DNA of 48,830 nt. Origin: Aurantibrevibacter sp041749595. Lineage in GTDB: Bacteria > Bacteroidota > Bacteroidia > Flavobacteriales > Flavobacteriaceae. The stretch covers positions 1 through 48,830 of the forward strand of contig JBGTBA010000178.1 in NCBI GenBank assembly GCA_041749595.1, read 5' to 3'. Below the pieces are notes generated by a model. The model made no database searches. It worked only from the letters and a program-made list of their open reading frames with translations, and was not told the DNA's origin. The position numbers and the translations under genes were made by a program. This document shows positions 9,076-18,689 of this stretch, one piece after another. Each line of letters opens with the position of its first letter. Positions within the stretch are counted from its first letter, which is position 1.

Positions 9076-9762
9076 ATGACAAAGATATTAAACGTTGCGC
9101 ATCTTGAGAAAAACTATAGCAGTGGTTTAAAAAAACTTACCGTACTGCACGACATTAGTTTTAGCGTAGAAGAAGGCGAAACCTTTGCTATTGTTGGCCC
9201 TTCCGGAAGTGGCAAGACCACATTATTGGGACTCTGCGCCGGTCTGGACCAGCCCGATGCCGGTTCAATTTCGTTATGTGGTACGGAATTAAATGGATTA
9301 ACCGAAGACGAACGGGCCTTGCTTCGAAATAAAAACATTGGTTTTGTTTTTCAGGATTTTCAACTCTTACCCACGCTTACAGCTTTAGAAAATGTAGCCG
9401 TTCCTTTAGAATTGCAAGGTGCTAAAAATGCCATGATTGTAGGCAAAGAACTTTTGGAAAAAGTGGGTCTTGGAGATCGTTTTCACCACTATCCTTCGCA
9501 GCTTTCCGGAGGCGAACAACAACGCGTAGCCTTAGCCAGAGCATTCTCCAACAAACCCTCTGTGCTTTTTGCCGATGAACCAACGGGAAATCTGGACGCA
9601 GAGACCGGCGAAAAAGTAATCCAATTGCTCTTCGAATTGAACAAGGAATTGGGTACTACACTGATCATTGTGACCCACGATCTGGAATTGGCGCAAAAAA
9701 CACAGCGCATATTACGGTTAAAAGGCGGAAAAATAATTGCAGATCAAGTGACTGCCTTATGA
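9076..9762 (+). CDS. ybbA: ABC transporter ATP-binding protein, YbbA/LolD type
   Basis: The 228-residue ATPase has Walker A GPSGSGKT (41-48), a Q-loop in FVFQDFQLLP, signature LSGGEQQR, and Walker B LFADEPTGNLD. These features place it in the MacB/LolD/YbbA group, whose members power FtsX-type permeases. It overlaps the following permease gene by 4 bp (ATGA), so the two are translated together. The YbbA assignment rests on the neighbouring YbbP-length permease and the divergent tesA. Confidence 0.87.
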   Translation: MTKILNVAHLEKNYSSGLKKLTVLHDISFSVEEGETFAIVGPSGSGKTTLLGLCAGLDQPDAGSISLCGTELNGLTEDERALLRNKNIGFVFQDFQLLPTLTALENVAVPLELQGAKNAMIVGKELLEKVGLGDRFHHYPSQLSGGEQQRVALARAFSNKPSVLFADEPTGNLDAETGEKVIQLLFELNKELGTTLIIVTHDLELAQKTQRILRLKGGKIIADQVTAL

Positions 9763-12317
9763 AGCAGCAACCTAATATTACCTCCCCCGGAGCCGATTTT
9801 GGATGGCTCCTGAAAATGGCATGGCGCGACGGAAAAGCGAGCCTGAGAAAACTAACCCTATTTATGGCTTCTATTGTTTTAGGCATTGCGGCTGTAGTTT
9901 CCATTCAATCCTTTGGCGATAATTTAAAAAGTAACATTGCCCAACAGTCCAAATCGCTAATGGGCGCCGATTTTAAAATTGATAGCAATAAGCCGGTAAA
10001 TGACAAAGTGACGGCCATCATTGACTCCCTAGGCGGTGCCAGCGCCCGGGAAATTAGTTTTTCTTCCATGGCGGCTTTTCCCAAAAACAGGAGCAGCAAG
10101 TTGGCGCAGATTCGAGGTATAGAAACCGGTTTCCCGTTCTATGGAGAATTAGAGACCACGCCCGAAACAGCTTCCAACGATTTCCAAAAACAGGGTGGCG
10201 CCCTGGTAGATGCCACCGCCATGTTTCAGTTAGACCTGCGCCCCGGGGACAGTATCAAGGTTGGCAACATTACCTTGCCCATAACCGGAGCTTTAAATTC
10301 AATTCCAGGAAGTTCCTCCATTTTTGGTGCTGTAGCACCCCCTGTAGTTATTCCCTATAATCTAATTGCCGCAACCGGACTTGTACAAACAGGTAGTCGT
10401 ATAGATTATGATTATTATTTTGAGGCGAATGCCGATTTGGATATGGACAAATTACGCAATTCCTTGGAAGAGCGACTGAAAGCGGAGGATGCGGACATCG
10501 AAACCCATACGTCCAGCAGCCGAAGATTAGGCCGCCGATACGACAATTTTGGCAAGTTCCTAAACCTCATTGCCTTCATTGCCCTTTTATTGGGGTGTGT
10601 AGGTATTGCCAGTGCCATCAATATCTATATCAAACAAAAATTACGTGCTGTGGCCGTACTTAAATGCCTCGGTGCCACGAAAAAACAGACTTTTTTAATC
10701 TATTTAATACAAATTGCCTTTATTGGTTTAATGGGTGGAAGTATGGGTACCGCCCTTGGGTTGTTTATTCAGTATTTGTTTCCTTTTTTACTGCAAGATT
10801 TACTGCCCATTAATGTACAGATTTCCATAGTACCGGAAGCCATTGTTATGGGGCTTGTACTGGGGGTTTTAATGTCTGTCCTGTTTGCCTTATATCCTTT
10901 AATGGGTACTATATACACCTCTCCCTTGCAGGCCTTACGGGTTCAGGCAGAACATAGTTCCAAATCGGTAAAAGCGGGCATGCTGGTTTTATTGGGCATT
11001 TTTATTTTCATTTATCTTTTTTCTTTTTGGTTATTAAAGGATTGGCGTTACGCATTTGCTTTTGTAGCTGGCGTACTGATCACTTTTTCCATCCTCATCG
11101 GAATTTCAACCCTTTTTATGAGAGGTATAAAAAAATATTTTCCGCATACTTGGGGTTTTATTGCCCGACAGAGTTTGTTGAATCTTTTCCGGCCTCAAAA
11201 CCAGACTTTAATTTTGGTCATCGCTATAGGTGTGGGTACATTTCTAATCAGCACCCTCTATTTTACCAAAGATGTGCTTTTGGCGCAGGCCTCCATTGAG
11301 GGGCAAGTCAATAGCCCCAATATTATTTTGCTCGATGTGCAAACCGAACAAAAGGAGGCCGTGGCGCAAAGCATAACCGAAAAAAAACTGCCGCTTCTTG
11401 ATGACATCCCCATAGTGACCATGCGCATTACCAGTATTAACGGAAGGTTGGTGAACGAAATACGTCAGGACAGTACCTCCAAAGTGAATCGTTGGATCCT
11501 AGATCATGAGTTTCGGGCTACATACCGGGATTCCCTTATTGCTTCTGAAATGCTTCAAGAAGGGCAATGGACGCCCAGTGTTTCCTCTACCGCTCTCATT
11601 CCGATATCGGTAAGCGATAATTTTGCCCTAGATGCCAAAGTTGGTGTTGGGGACTATATTATTTTCAACGTACAGGGGGTGCTATTAAACACCAAAGTAG
11701 GTAGTATAAGAACGGTGGACTGGAGCAGGATGCAGCCCAATTTCACCATCGTTTTTCCCATGGGTGTGTTGAACAAAGCCCCGCAGTTCCGGGTGCTTAC
11801 CACAAAGGCTCCGGATGAACAATCGTCGGCGGCATTGCAACGGGAATTGGTGTCTAAATTTCCGAATATCTCTATTTTGGATTTACGCCAATTACTAACG
11901 GTGGTAGAAAAATTACTGGGTAAGATTTCTTGGATCATCAACTTTATGGCCTTTTTCAGTATTTTCACCGGAATCATTGTGCTACTTGGTGCCATACGCA
12001 CCAGTAAGTACCAACGCATACGGGAGAGTGTTTTGTTGCGCACCTTAGGGGCTACGGGTAAGCAAGTGCTTAAAATAACGGCTTTAGAGTATTTATATCT
12101 TGGGATTTTGGGCAGTTTGTCCGGAATACTATTGTCGTTACTAAGCAGTCAAATCCTCGCACTTTGGATGTTTGAAGCTCCTTTTGTACCGTCATGGCGG
12201 CCATTTTTGGTTTTGTTTCCCGGAATTACACTGCTGGTTCTGGCTATTGGTCTGGGAAATAGTATAGGTGTCATAAAAAGTCCGCCCTTGGCCGTGCTAC
12301 GTAAAGAAGCCGTATAG
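9759..12317 (+). CDS. ybbP: ABC transporter permease, YbbP type (double FtsX domain)
   Basis: The 852 residues show an N-terminal membrane segment, a large periplasmic region, three membrane segments, a second core of membrane segments, another periplasmic region and three C-terminal segments. This is the ten-segment layout of YbbP (about 800 residues in E. coli), not the four-segment MacB/LolC layout. FtsX-type blocks are visible at residues about 265-400 (containing LGCVGIASAINIYIKQK) and at the end (ILLGAIRTSKYQR). Such transporters use ATP to move lipids or proteins within the envelope without classical import. With TesA it probably extracts and hydrolyses hydrophobic acyl compounds; this last point is inference from the conserved neighbourhood. 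Confidence 0.85.
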   Translation: MKQQPNITSPGADFGWLLKMAWRDGKASLRKLTLFMASIVLGIAAVVSIQSFGDNLKSNIAQQSKSLMGADFKIDSNKPVNDKVTAIIDSLGGASAREISFSSMAAFPKNRSSKLAQIRGIETGFPFYGELETTPETASNDFQKQGGALVDATAMFQLDLRPGDSIKVGNITLPITGALNSIPGSSSIFGAVAPPVVIPYNLIAATGLVQTGSRIDYDYYFEANADLDMDKLRNSLEERLKAEDADIETHTSSSRRLGRRYDNFGKFLNLIAFIALLLGCVGIASAINIYIKQKLRAVAVLKCLGATKKQTFLIYLIQIAFIGLMGGSMGTALGLFIQYLFPFLLQDLLPINVQISIVPEAIVMGLVLGVLMSVLFALYPLMGTIYTSPLQALRVQAEHSSKSVKAGMLVLLGIFIFIYLFSFWLLKDWRYAFAFVAGVLITFSILIGISTLFMRGIKKYFPHTWGFIARQSLLNLFRPQNQTLILVIAIGVGTFLISTLYFTKDVLLAQASIEGQVNSPNIILLDVQTEQKEAVAQSITEKKLPLLDDIPIVTMRITSINGRLVNEIRQDSTSKVNRWILDHEFRATYRDSLIASEMLQEGQWTPSVSSTALIPISVSDNFALDAKVGVGDYIIFNVQGVLLNTKVGSIRTVDWSRMQPNFTIVFPMGVLNKAPQFRVLTTKAPDEQSSAALQRELVSKFPNISILDLRQLLTVVEKLLGKISWIINFMAFFSIFTGIIVLLGAIRTSKYQRIRESVLLRTLGATGKQVLKITALEYLYLGILGSLSGILLSLLSSQILALWMFEAPFVPSWRPFLVLFPGITLLVLAIGLGNSIGVIKSPPLAVLRKEAV

Positions 12318-12550
12318 TATAAAAGTGGTGCCTCCGATTTCTTTTGAAAATAGAGTCTACATAATGCTCCAAAAATGCACCTTACAATGATACGGATGTG
12401 AATGGTTTCAGTAAATAAGCACATACCTTATTTATATTGTGCCATCTAAACGACGATAAATTATATAACAAGCAGAGAATTGAATGAATATATGCGAATC
12501 ACATTATTTTTTTCTATCTTGGACATGAGCGATTAAAAAACAAGATACCG

Positions 12551-13531
12551 ATGAACACTAGAAAAGTTGCTGTCTTGGGACCCATCCCCAGAGATCATAT
12601 TACCACACACAACGGAGAAGTCATAGAAAAATATGGCTGTGCCACGCATACGGCCATAGCCATTTCCAATCTTTTGGGAGCAGATGATATGGTCATCCCG
12701 GTAACCCATGTGCGAAGACAGGATGAAGGGGCCATACGCAAAATCTTCGATCCCTATCCCAACATTATCTTATCGCATATTGATTCCGAGGCGGACCAAG
12801 GGGATGTCATCAACCTAAACTTTGTGGATCAGAACAAAAGGTTGGAAAAGCAGGTCGCCTTTATGAACCCCATTATACCCGAGGATATAATAGATCTATT
12901 GGACTGCGAGGTTTTTGTCTTTGTTCCGGTAACCGATTTTGAAGTGCCTCTGGAAACATTGAAATTCATAAAAGAAAATAGTAACGGGATTATTGTTTTT
13001 GATGCGCACGGACCAACCAACACGCTGACCATCCATGGGGACAGGCTCATGAAATTCTGGGTAGATAGGGATCGCTGGCTACCTTACATAGATGTTCTCA
13101 AAATGAACTTGGAAGAAGCAAATTGCAGTTGGTTTGAAAAAGAGTACCAACTTTCCGACCTGGAGCGCAACGAAGAAATAGCCATGGAGAAATTGCCTCA
13201 TTTTGCCAGACATTGCCTAAGTAAAGGCCTAAAAGCGCTCTATATAACCTTGGATTCAAGGGGTGTTATGGTGTACACCATGAAAAATGGGGTCTTTCAC
13301 GAACAATTGGTGCCTTCCGTAAAAGTGGGCAAGGTAATAGATACCACGGGTTGTGGGGATTCTTTTGCGGGCGGCGTGGCTTTTGGCATGTTAAACGACA
13401 AAAATGATTTTGTAAAAGCAGCCCAATATGGCAATGTCCTCGGTGCCCAAAGAACCCAGGGAAAAACCTTTGAAGTCTTTAAATCCTTGTCTGAAACAGA
13501 AAAAATGATCAAGGAAAATTACAGCCTATGA
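12551..13531 (+). CDS. PfkB-family carbohydrate kinase
   Basis: A ribokinase-fold sugar or nucleoside kinase of 326 residues. The C-terminal PfkB signature reads DTTGCGDSFAGG (residues 264-275), with catalytic base Asp270 and the anion hole formed by GCGD; Cys268 replaces the more usual Ala. The N-terminal glycine motif of PfkB is degenerate (YGCATHTAIA). The substrate cannot be told from the sequence. It stands alone between the YbbP gene and lacI, is followed by a hairpin, and has a TATCTTGG box (one mismatch) 28 bp upstream. The location beside an alpha-glucan operon suggests a sugar substrate, but the two are not in one transcription unit. Confidence 0.8.
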   Translation: MNTRKVAVLGPIPRDHITTHNGEVIEKYGCATHTAIAISNLLGADDMVIPVTHVRRQDEGAIRKIFDPYPNIILSHIDSEADQGDVINLNFVDQNKRLEKQVAFMNPIIPEDIIDLLDCEVFVFVPVTDFEVPLETLKFIKENSNGIIVFDAHGPTNTLTIHGDRLMKFWVDRDRWLPYIDVLKMNLEEANCSWFEKEYQLSDLERNEEIAMEKLPHFARHCLSKGLKALYITLDSRGVMVYTMKNGVFHEQLVPSVKVGKVIDTTGCGDSFAGGVAFGMLNDKNDFVKAAQYGNVLGAQRTQGKTFEVFKSLSETEKMIKENYSL

Positions 13532-13569
13532 AGATTTTGGCCCATTAACATCTATTTTAATAGGCAATG

Positions 13570-13603
13570 AAAAAACGGCCCGCTGATTTTACAATGGGCC
13601 GTT
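13570..13603 (+). terminator. Hairpin after the PfkB gene
   Basis: AACGGCCC (13574-13581) pairs perfectly with GGGCCGTT (13596-13603) around a 14-nt loop. Six A precede it, so the T-tail is on the minus strand; on the plus strand no T-run follows. It sits 42 bp after the kinase stop and probably ends that transcript. Confidence 0.5.
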
Positions 13604-13769
13604 CCGTACTAATAACAAACAACAACAATTATTTAAATTTTAAAAAACAACACATCTATTTTTAAGATACATTTAATTTTACCAAACAATTCTAAATGTA
13701 AGAAAAAAATAGACAAAAAAGTAGTCCGAAATCTCCTAAAAAACAATGAAATCTTTATCGAAAGAACAA

Positions 13770-13779
13770 AAAACGTTTT
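13770..13779. promoter_or_regulatory. Candidate LacI-family operator
   Basis: AAAACGTTTT is a perfect palindrome with a central CG, the form bound by most LacI/GalR regulators. It lies about 100 bp before the lacI start. I did not find a second copy before glgE, so an autoregulatory role is the more likely one. Confidence 0.35.
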
Positions 13780-13833
13780 CGTGTTGATATTTTTAATGGT
13801 CCTTTTTTATTTTAAGCCCTATTAGTTGTTGTC

Positions 13834-13875
13834 TATTCATAATTTAAATGTTAATTTATTATTAAATTATGAATA
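13834..13875. promoter_or_regulatory. 14-bp inverted repeat ending 6 bp before lacI
   Basis: TATTCATAATTTAA (13834-13847) and its exact complement TTAAATTATGAATA (13862-13875) flank a 14-nt spacer. The arms reach into the leader of lacI, so the element may be an operator for autoregulation or an mRNA hairpin that hides the start region. Confidence 0.5.
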
Positions 13876-13881
13876 TGGCCC

Positions 13882-14937
13882 ATGAAAAGAAAAATCACGC
13901 TCAAACAGATTGCCCGCGAACTGGATGTTTCCATCTCCACGGTCTCAAAAGCCATAAGAAACAGCAAAGAGGTTAGTCCTGATACCCGAGAAAAAATCCA
14001 GGCCTTTGCCAAATTCTATAATTACCGCCCAAATAATATAGCCATTAGCCTAAAAAACAGGCGTACCAAAAATATTGGGGTCATTATTCCCGAAATAGTG
14101 CACCATTTTTTCAGTACCGTAATCCTAGGGATAGAGCGCGTGGCCAACTCACAGGGCTATAACGTCATCGTTTGTCTTTCCGATGAATCCTTTGATAAGG
14201 AAGTAATAAATATGGAAATGTTGGCGAATGGCAGTATTGACGGATTTATTATTTCCCTCTCAAAGGAAACTCTTGCAAAAGAAGATTTCAATCACTTTAA
14301 TGAGGTAATAAATGAAGGAATGCCATTAGTCCTGTTCGATAGGGTTACGGATAAAGTGTACTGCGATAAAGCCATTGTTGATGATACAATGGCCGCCTAT
14401 GAGGCCGTAAACCTGCTTTTAGAATCGGGATGCAAACAGATTGCGCTCATCACGACAATAGATTATATAAGTGTTGGAAGATTAAGGACCTTGGGGTACC
14501 ATAAAGCACTTAAAAATTTTGGGTTTACCATTGATCCAAAATTAGTGGTAAAAATAGAAGACCTTGAGACCTGTGATAAAAAAATAAGGGAACTATTTGA
14601 TAGTGAAACGTTTGACGGCGTGTTTGCCGTTAATGAGTTTTTTGCGGTAAATGCCATGAAAATAGCGCAAGATCGGGGATTTAAAATCCCGGACGACATA
14701 TCGTTCATAGGCTTTACCGACGGAATCCTTTCCAAATGCTCCTCACCCACATTGAGCACGGTTGCCCAACATGGATTTGAAATGGGCGCCGCGGCGGCCA
14801 AAATGTTGATAAATAAACTGGAGAATAACGGGCATCCCAAAACCTGTTGCACCCAAACCATACAGACTTCCATAATAGAGCGGGAGTCAACAAAAAGAAA
14901 ACCGGCCATTGCCAAACCGGAAAAACATATATATTGA
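13882..14937 (+). CDS. LacI-family transcriptional regulator
   Basis: The 351-residue protein begins with the LacI-type helix-turn-helix and hinge helix (residues 4-55: TLKQIARELDVSISTVSKA, then the YNYRPN and AISLK blocks). A periplasmic-binding-protein-like sugar domain follows, starting at NIGVIIPEIVHHF. It should bind a small sugar or sugar phosphate. The next gene, glgE, starts 154 bp downstream on the same strand, so control of the alpha-glucan operon and of its own gene is likely. The effector (maltose, trehalose or a phosphate) cannot be told from the sequence. Confidence 0.9.
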   Translation: MKRKITLKQIARELDVSISTVSKAIRNSKEVSPDTREKIQAFAKFYNYRPNNIAISLKNRRTKNIGVIIPEIVHHFFSTVILGIERVANSQGYNVIVCLSDESFDKEVINMEMLANGSIDGFIISLSKETLAKEDFNHFNEVINEGMPLVLFDRVTDKVYCDKAIVDDTMAAYEAVNLLLESGCKQIALITTIDYISVGRLRTLGYHKALKNFGFTIDPKLVVKIEDLETCDKKIRELFDSETFDGVFAVNEFFAVNAMKIAQDRGFKIPDDISFIGFTDGILSKCSSPTLSTVAQHGFEMGAAAAKMLINKLENNGHPKTCCTQTIQTSIIERESTKRKPAIAKPEKHIY

Positions 14938-15091
14938 TGTTGGTTTTACCCATGGGCCATTTTAAAATTTCCAAAGAAATCGGGGCCGCATAAAAATGAA
15001 ATTGCCGATCGGTTCCAAAAATAAAATTTACGGCTTTTAGTTTAAGGATTATTTACTATTTTTAATAAAAACCAAAAATAGATTAAAAAAT

Positions 15092-17035
15092 ATGTTGAAA
15101 CAGCAACGAGTGGTCATAGAGAATATTAAGCCGCAAATACAATGTGGTGCATATTTTATAAAAAGGGTTGTTGGTGAGCTGGTAACCGTTACCGCAGATG
15201 TCTTGGCAGATGGCCATGATGTCATCCAGGCAGAGGTAAATTACAGGCACGAAGGTGATACGGAATTTACCACCGTTCGTATGGAGCCTCTTGGGAACGA
15301 TTTTTACGGAGCCAGCTTTTCCGTGCCTAAACAAGGGTTTTACGAATACAATGTCCAGGGATGGGTGGATAACGCCCTAAACTGGCAACACGGAATAAAG
15401 GCGAAGTTGAAAGATGGGCAGCACGTTAAAAGCGAGCTGTTGGATAGTGTGCAATATTTGGGGCAGGTCGCCAAAGAAACGCTCGACGATGGCGAAAAAT
15501 CGTATTTGGCACATTTGGTTGAACTGTTCCAACAAGACGCTTCTTACCATGAGGCGGTAGAAGCTGCCATTTCCAAGAAATTGCATAGATTGTTTTTACA
15601 GTATCCTGAACGCAATCTGGCAAATACCAGTGCAACACTAAAGGTTTATGTGGATCGTAAAAAAGCGGATTTTAGCACATGGTACGAATTTTTTCCAAGA
15701 TCTGCGTCCCAAGAAACCAAAAGGCATGGCACCTTTAAAGACTGCGGGCTACTGTTGCCAAAAATTGCCTCCATGGGTTTCGATACTTTATATTTCCCCC
15801 CCATCCACCCCATAGGGGAAACTAATCGCAAGGGGAAGAACAATGCCACAAGTGCATCGGAAGGGGATATGGGAGTGCCCTGGGGGATAGGATCCAGATA
15901 TGGTGGGCACAAGGCAATCCATCCCGAACTGGGCAACGAACAGGATTTTAAGGACCTCATAGGGAAAGCCAAGGAATTTGGATTGGAAATAGCCATGGAC
16001 CTTGCCTTTCAGGCGGCACCGGACCATCCATACACCACATCAAACCCGGAATGGTTCAGGAAAAGACCGGACGGCACCATGCAGTATGCGGAAAACCCTC
16101 CCAAGAAATATCAGGATATCGTTAATTTTAATTTTGAGGGCACGGCCTATAAAGAGCTATGGGCCGAATTGTTGGGCGTTGCCCTATATTGGGTAGAAGA
16201 ATTTGGCATTCAGGTGTTCAGGGTAGACAACCCCCATACCAAACCCTATTATTTTTGGAGCTGGCTCATAAGCGAAGTAAAAAAGAAGCATCCCGATGTC
16301 TTATTTTTGGCAGAGGCCTTTTCCCGTCCAAAAGTGATGCAGCAATTGGCAAAACAAGGATTTTCGCAATCTTACACCTATTTTACATGGAGGGTGGAAA
16401 AACACGATCTGATTGATTATATGACAGAGCTGACCCAAACAGAAATGCGGGACTATTACAGGCCCAATTTTTGGCCCAACACCCCGGACATTAACCCATA
16501 CCATCTTCAGGGAGCCAATGAGACCATGCACCTTATACGATATGTACTTGCAGCGACCTTATGCGGTAACATAGGTATTTATGGCCCCGTTTTTGAATAC
16601 ATGATGAGCGATGCCATGCCCGGAAAGGAAGAATACCTAAATTCCGAAAAATATGAAATACGCCATTGGGACTGGTCCATTAAAAACAAACTGATTTATC
16701 TCATTACCAAAATCAACGAGGCCAGGCACCAACGCCGATCCCTTCAGCAAACTTGGAACATCCGTTTTTGCACCATAAAAAATGAGTATCTTATCGCATT
16801 TTATAAATGGGACGATGAAAGAACGGACGAAACCTTGATCATAATAAGCCTGGATTCGCACCATTCCCAAAATGGCTTTGTCCAATTGCCCATGGATTTT
16901 ATGGGCATAGAACAAGGTCAGGCCCTGACCATGCGGGATGCCATTACAGACAATAGCTACATCTGGTCCACCGAATGGAATTATGTTGAGATTCATCCTG
17001 CCCTACCCTTCCATCTGTTCCACATTAAAAAATAA
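15092..17035 (+). CDS. glgE: GlgE, alpha-1,4-glucan:maltose-1-phosphate maltosyltransferase
   Basis: A GH13 subfamily 3 enzyme that adds maltosyl units from maltose 1-phosphate to the non-reducing end of alpha-1,4-glucans in the cytoplasm. The 647 residues start with the GlgE-specific N-terminal domain (RVVIENIKPQIQCG, then VVGE), followed by the GH13 barrel. The nucleophile Asp379 lies in FRVDNPHTKPYYFWSW and the acid/base Glu408 in FLAEAFSRPKVM; both match GlgE and differ from amylases. It is the first gene of a tight operon; the maltokinase gene follows after 2 bp. The leader of 154 bp is AT-rich with a CCGATCGG palindrome at about 15005. Confidence 0.95.
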   Translation: MLKQQRVVIENIKPQIQCGAYFIKRVVGELVTVTADVLADGHDVIQAEVNYRHEGDTEFTTVRMEPLGNDFYGASFSVPKQGFYEYNVQGWVDNALNWQHGIKAKLKDGQHVKSELLDSVQYLGQVAKETLDDGEKSYLAHLVELFQQDASYHEAVEAAISKKLHRLFLQYPERNLANTSATLKVYVDRKKADFSTWYEFFPRSASQETKRHGTFKDCGLLLPKIASMGFDTLYFPPIHPIGETNRKGKNNATSASEGDMGVPWGIGSRYGGHKAIHPELGNEQDFKDLIGKAKEFGLEIAMDLAFQAAPDHPYTTSNPEWFRKRPDGTMQYAENPPKKYQDIVNFNFEGTAYKELWAELLGVALYWVEEFGIQVFRVDNPHTKPYYFWSWLISEVKKKHPDVLFLAEAFSRPKVMQQLAKQGFSQSYTYFTWRVEKHDLIDYMTELTQTEMRDYYRPNFWPNTPDINPYHLQGANETMHLIRYVLAATLCGNIGIYGPVFEYMMSDAMPGKEEYLNSEKYEIRHWDWSIKNKLIYLITKINEARHQRRSLQQTWNIRFCTIKNEYLIAFYKWDDERTDETLIIISLDSHHSQNGFVQLPMDFMGIEQGQALTMRDAITDNSYIWSTEWNYVEIHPALPFHLFHIKK

Positions 17036-17037
17036 CC

Positions 17038-18678
17038 ATGCCCAAGAAAAAACAAGAAACGGAAACATTGGTACAATCGCCCTACGTCTTCAATTCCGTA
17101 TGGGAAGAACTGTTGGAGGATAAAAACTTCACCAAAGTATTTCTTTCCGACGTACTGGAAGATTATATCCTGAAGCAGAGATGGTACGGCGGCAAGGCCA
17201 GCAAATTGAAATATATAGAGCTGCCCGAATATTTCAGGATACAGCAGAAAGGAGAGGTATATTATGGATTGATCCTAGAAATCAACTTTGAAGAGGCCTT
17301 TTACCAACACTATTTCCTGCCCATTGCTTTCGTTTCCGATGAAAACTTTGCCGAAAAGGACCGGATCCTGTCACTGAGCATCAAAGGGCAGAAAGGGTTT
17401 ATCATTGATGCCCTTAATCTGGAGGCCTTCCGGAAGCTGGTCTTTGAAAGGATAATGGCCGCAACGCCCAATGACACCACCAAGGTACAGTACCATAAGA
17501 GCATTTACTTCAAGGACACCGAATATGTTTCATCCCGTTTTATGGGCATGGAACAGAGCAACACCTCCATCATCATCAACGGTGGAAGCGTCATAAAGTT
17601 CTTCAGGAGAATTTATGCGGATAAAAATCCGGACTATGAAATGAGCCGGTTTCTGTCCGAAAGAAAGGAATATAGGAACACGCCGGCTTATTTGGGAAGT
17701 ATAAGCCTCATTGACCAAGACAATGACAACCTTACCATTGCGCTTATGCAACAACTTGTGCCCAACCAAGGAGATGCATGGCAATTTATGCTAAAAGAAC
17801 TGGACAAGGTTTTTCGCAATCTGGACCACAAACATATAAAGGTAGATAAATTGCCCCAAATTGGGATATTCCAAAGATTGCAAATCAGGGACGTGCCTCC
17901 TGAGATCATAGATTGGGCCGGGCTCAATATTTTCGTAAAACTGCAGACCCTGGCAAAAAGAACCGCGGAAATGCACATTGCCCTAGGCTCGGAATTCGAG
18001 GACACTTCCTTTACGCCCACCCATTTTAATGGGGACTACGAAGTTTGGTTGAAGAACAGGTTGCTGTACCAGTTCCAGAACAGGTTGAACACCGTTGAGA
18101 ACAACCTCCACCGTTTAGAGGGACGCGCCTTGGATTTGGCCAAAATCTTTTTGGAACGGAAAAACGAGATACGGAAAAAGTTCGTGAACTTCGATTGGAC
18201 CAAATTGAAGGGCGAACGTATCCGGGTCCACGGGGATTATCATCTAGGTCAGGTATTGGTACAGGGCGATGATTTTTATTTATTGGATTTTGAGGGCGAA
18301 CCCGAAAGTACCATCCGGGACAGAAAGGTAAAACAGCCCCCGCTTAAAGATGTTGGAGGTATGTTCAGATCATTCCACTACGCCATATACGCCACCATAT
18401 TCGGCAATGGGGAAAACTACCCCTATGCACAAAACGATCTTTTTAAGGCCGGCGAAATCCTGTACCGATATTTTATCGGGGTGTTTTTAGATACATATGT
18501 AACCCTGATCCAGAAACACAATTTAAATATAGGTTATAACCAAGAACGTATTTTTATCCTTAAATACTGTATGCTGGAGAAAGCCGTTTATGAATTGGGG
18601 TATGAAATGAACTCAAGGCCCCTATGGGCCGTGATCCCTCTGGAAGGCATCATGAACATAATTAATGAAACCAACTAA
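17038..18678 (+). CDS. mak: Maltokinase (Mak/Pep2 type)
   Basis: Makes maltose 1-phosphate from maltose and ATP, the donor for GlgE. The aminoglycoside-phosphotransferase-like fold is shown by the family start QRWYGGK (about residues 41-48), the catalytic loop HGDYHLGQVL with Asp400, and the Mg-binding DFEGEP (417-422), followed by PLKDVGGMFRSFHYA. At 546 residues it is longer than the mycobacterial enzyme (about 455). In many bacteria this domain is fused to trehalose synthase TreS; here it stands alone and no treS is in the window, so the maltose source is not visible. It sits 2 bp after glgE and 11 bp before glgB. Confidence 0.9.
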   Translation: MPKKKQETETLVQSPYVFNSVWEELLEDKNFTKVFLSDVLEDYILKQRWYGGKASKLKYIELPEYFRIQQKGEVYYGLILEINFEEAFYQHYFLPIAFVSDENFAEKDRILSLSIKGQKGFIIDALNLEAFRKLVFERIMAATPNDTTKVQYHKSIYFKDTEYVSSRFMGMEQSNTSIIINGGSVIKFFRRIYADKNPDYEMSRFLSERKEYRNTPAYLGSISLIDQDNDNLTIALMQQLVPNQGDAWQFMLKELDKVFRNLDHKHIKVDKLPQIGIFQRLQIRDVPPEIIDWAGLNIFVKLQTLAKRTAEMHIALGSEFEDTSFTPTHFNGDYEVWLKNRLLYQFQNRLNTVENNLHRLEGRALDLAKIFLERKNEIRKKFVNFDWTKLKGERIRVHGDYHLGQVLVQGDDFYLLDFEGEPESTIRDRKVKQPPLKDVGGMFRSFHYAIYATIFGNGENYPYAQNDLFKAGEILYRYFIGVFLDTYVTLIQKHNLNIGYNQERIFILKYCMLEKAVYELGYEMNSRPLWAVIPLEGIMNIINETN

Positions 18679-18689
18679 TAATTAATATA

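Larger units (their letters stand above)
13532..13881. other. 350-bp gene-free regulatory gap before lacI
   Basis: Very AT-rich. Besides the hairpin at 13574-13603 it holds a CG-centred palindrome and a long dyad, listed separately. No open frame of note on either strand. Confidence 0.6.

Noticed and set aside
15004..15013. CCGATCGG palindrome before glgE as LacI operator
   Set aside because: Only 8 bp, not CG-centred and with no symmetric flanks; chance is likely.
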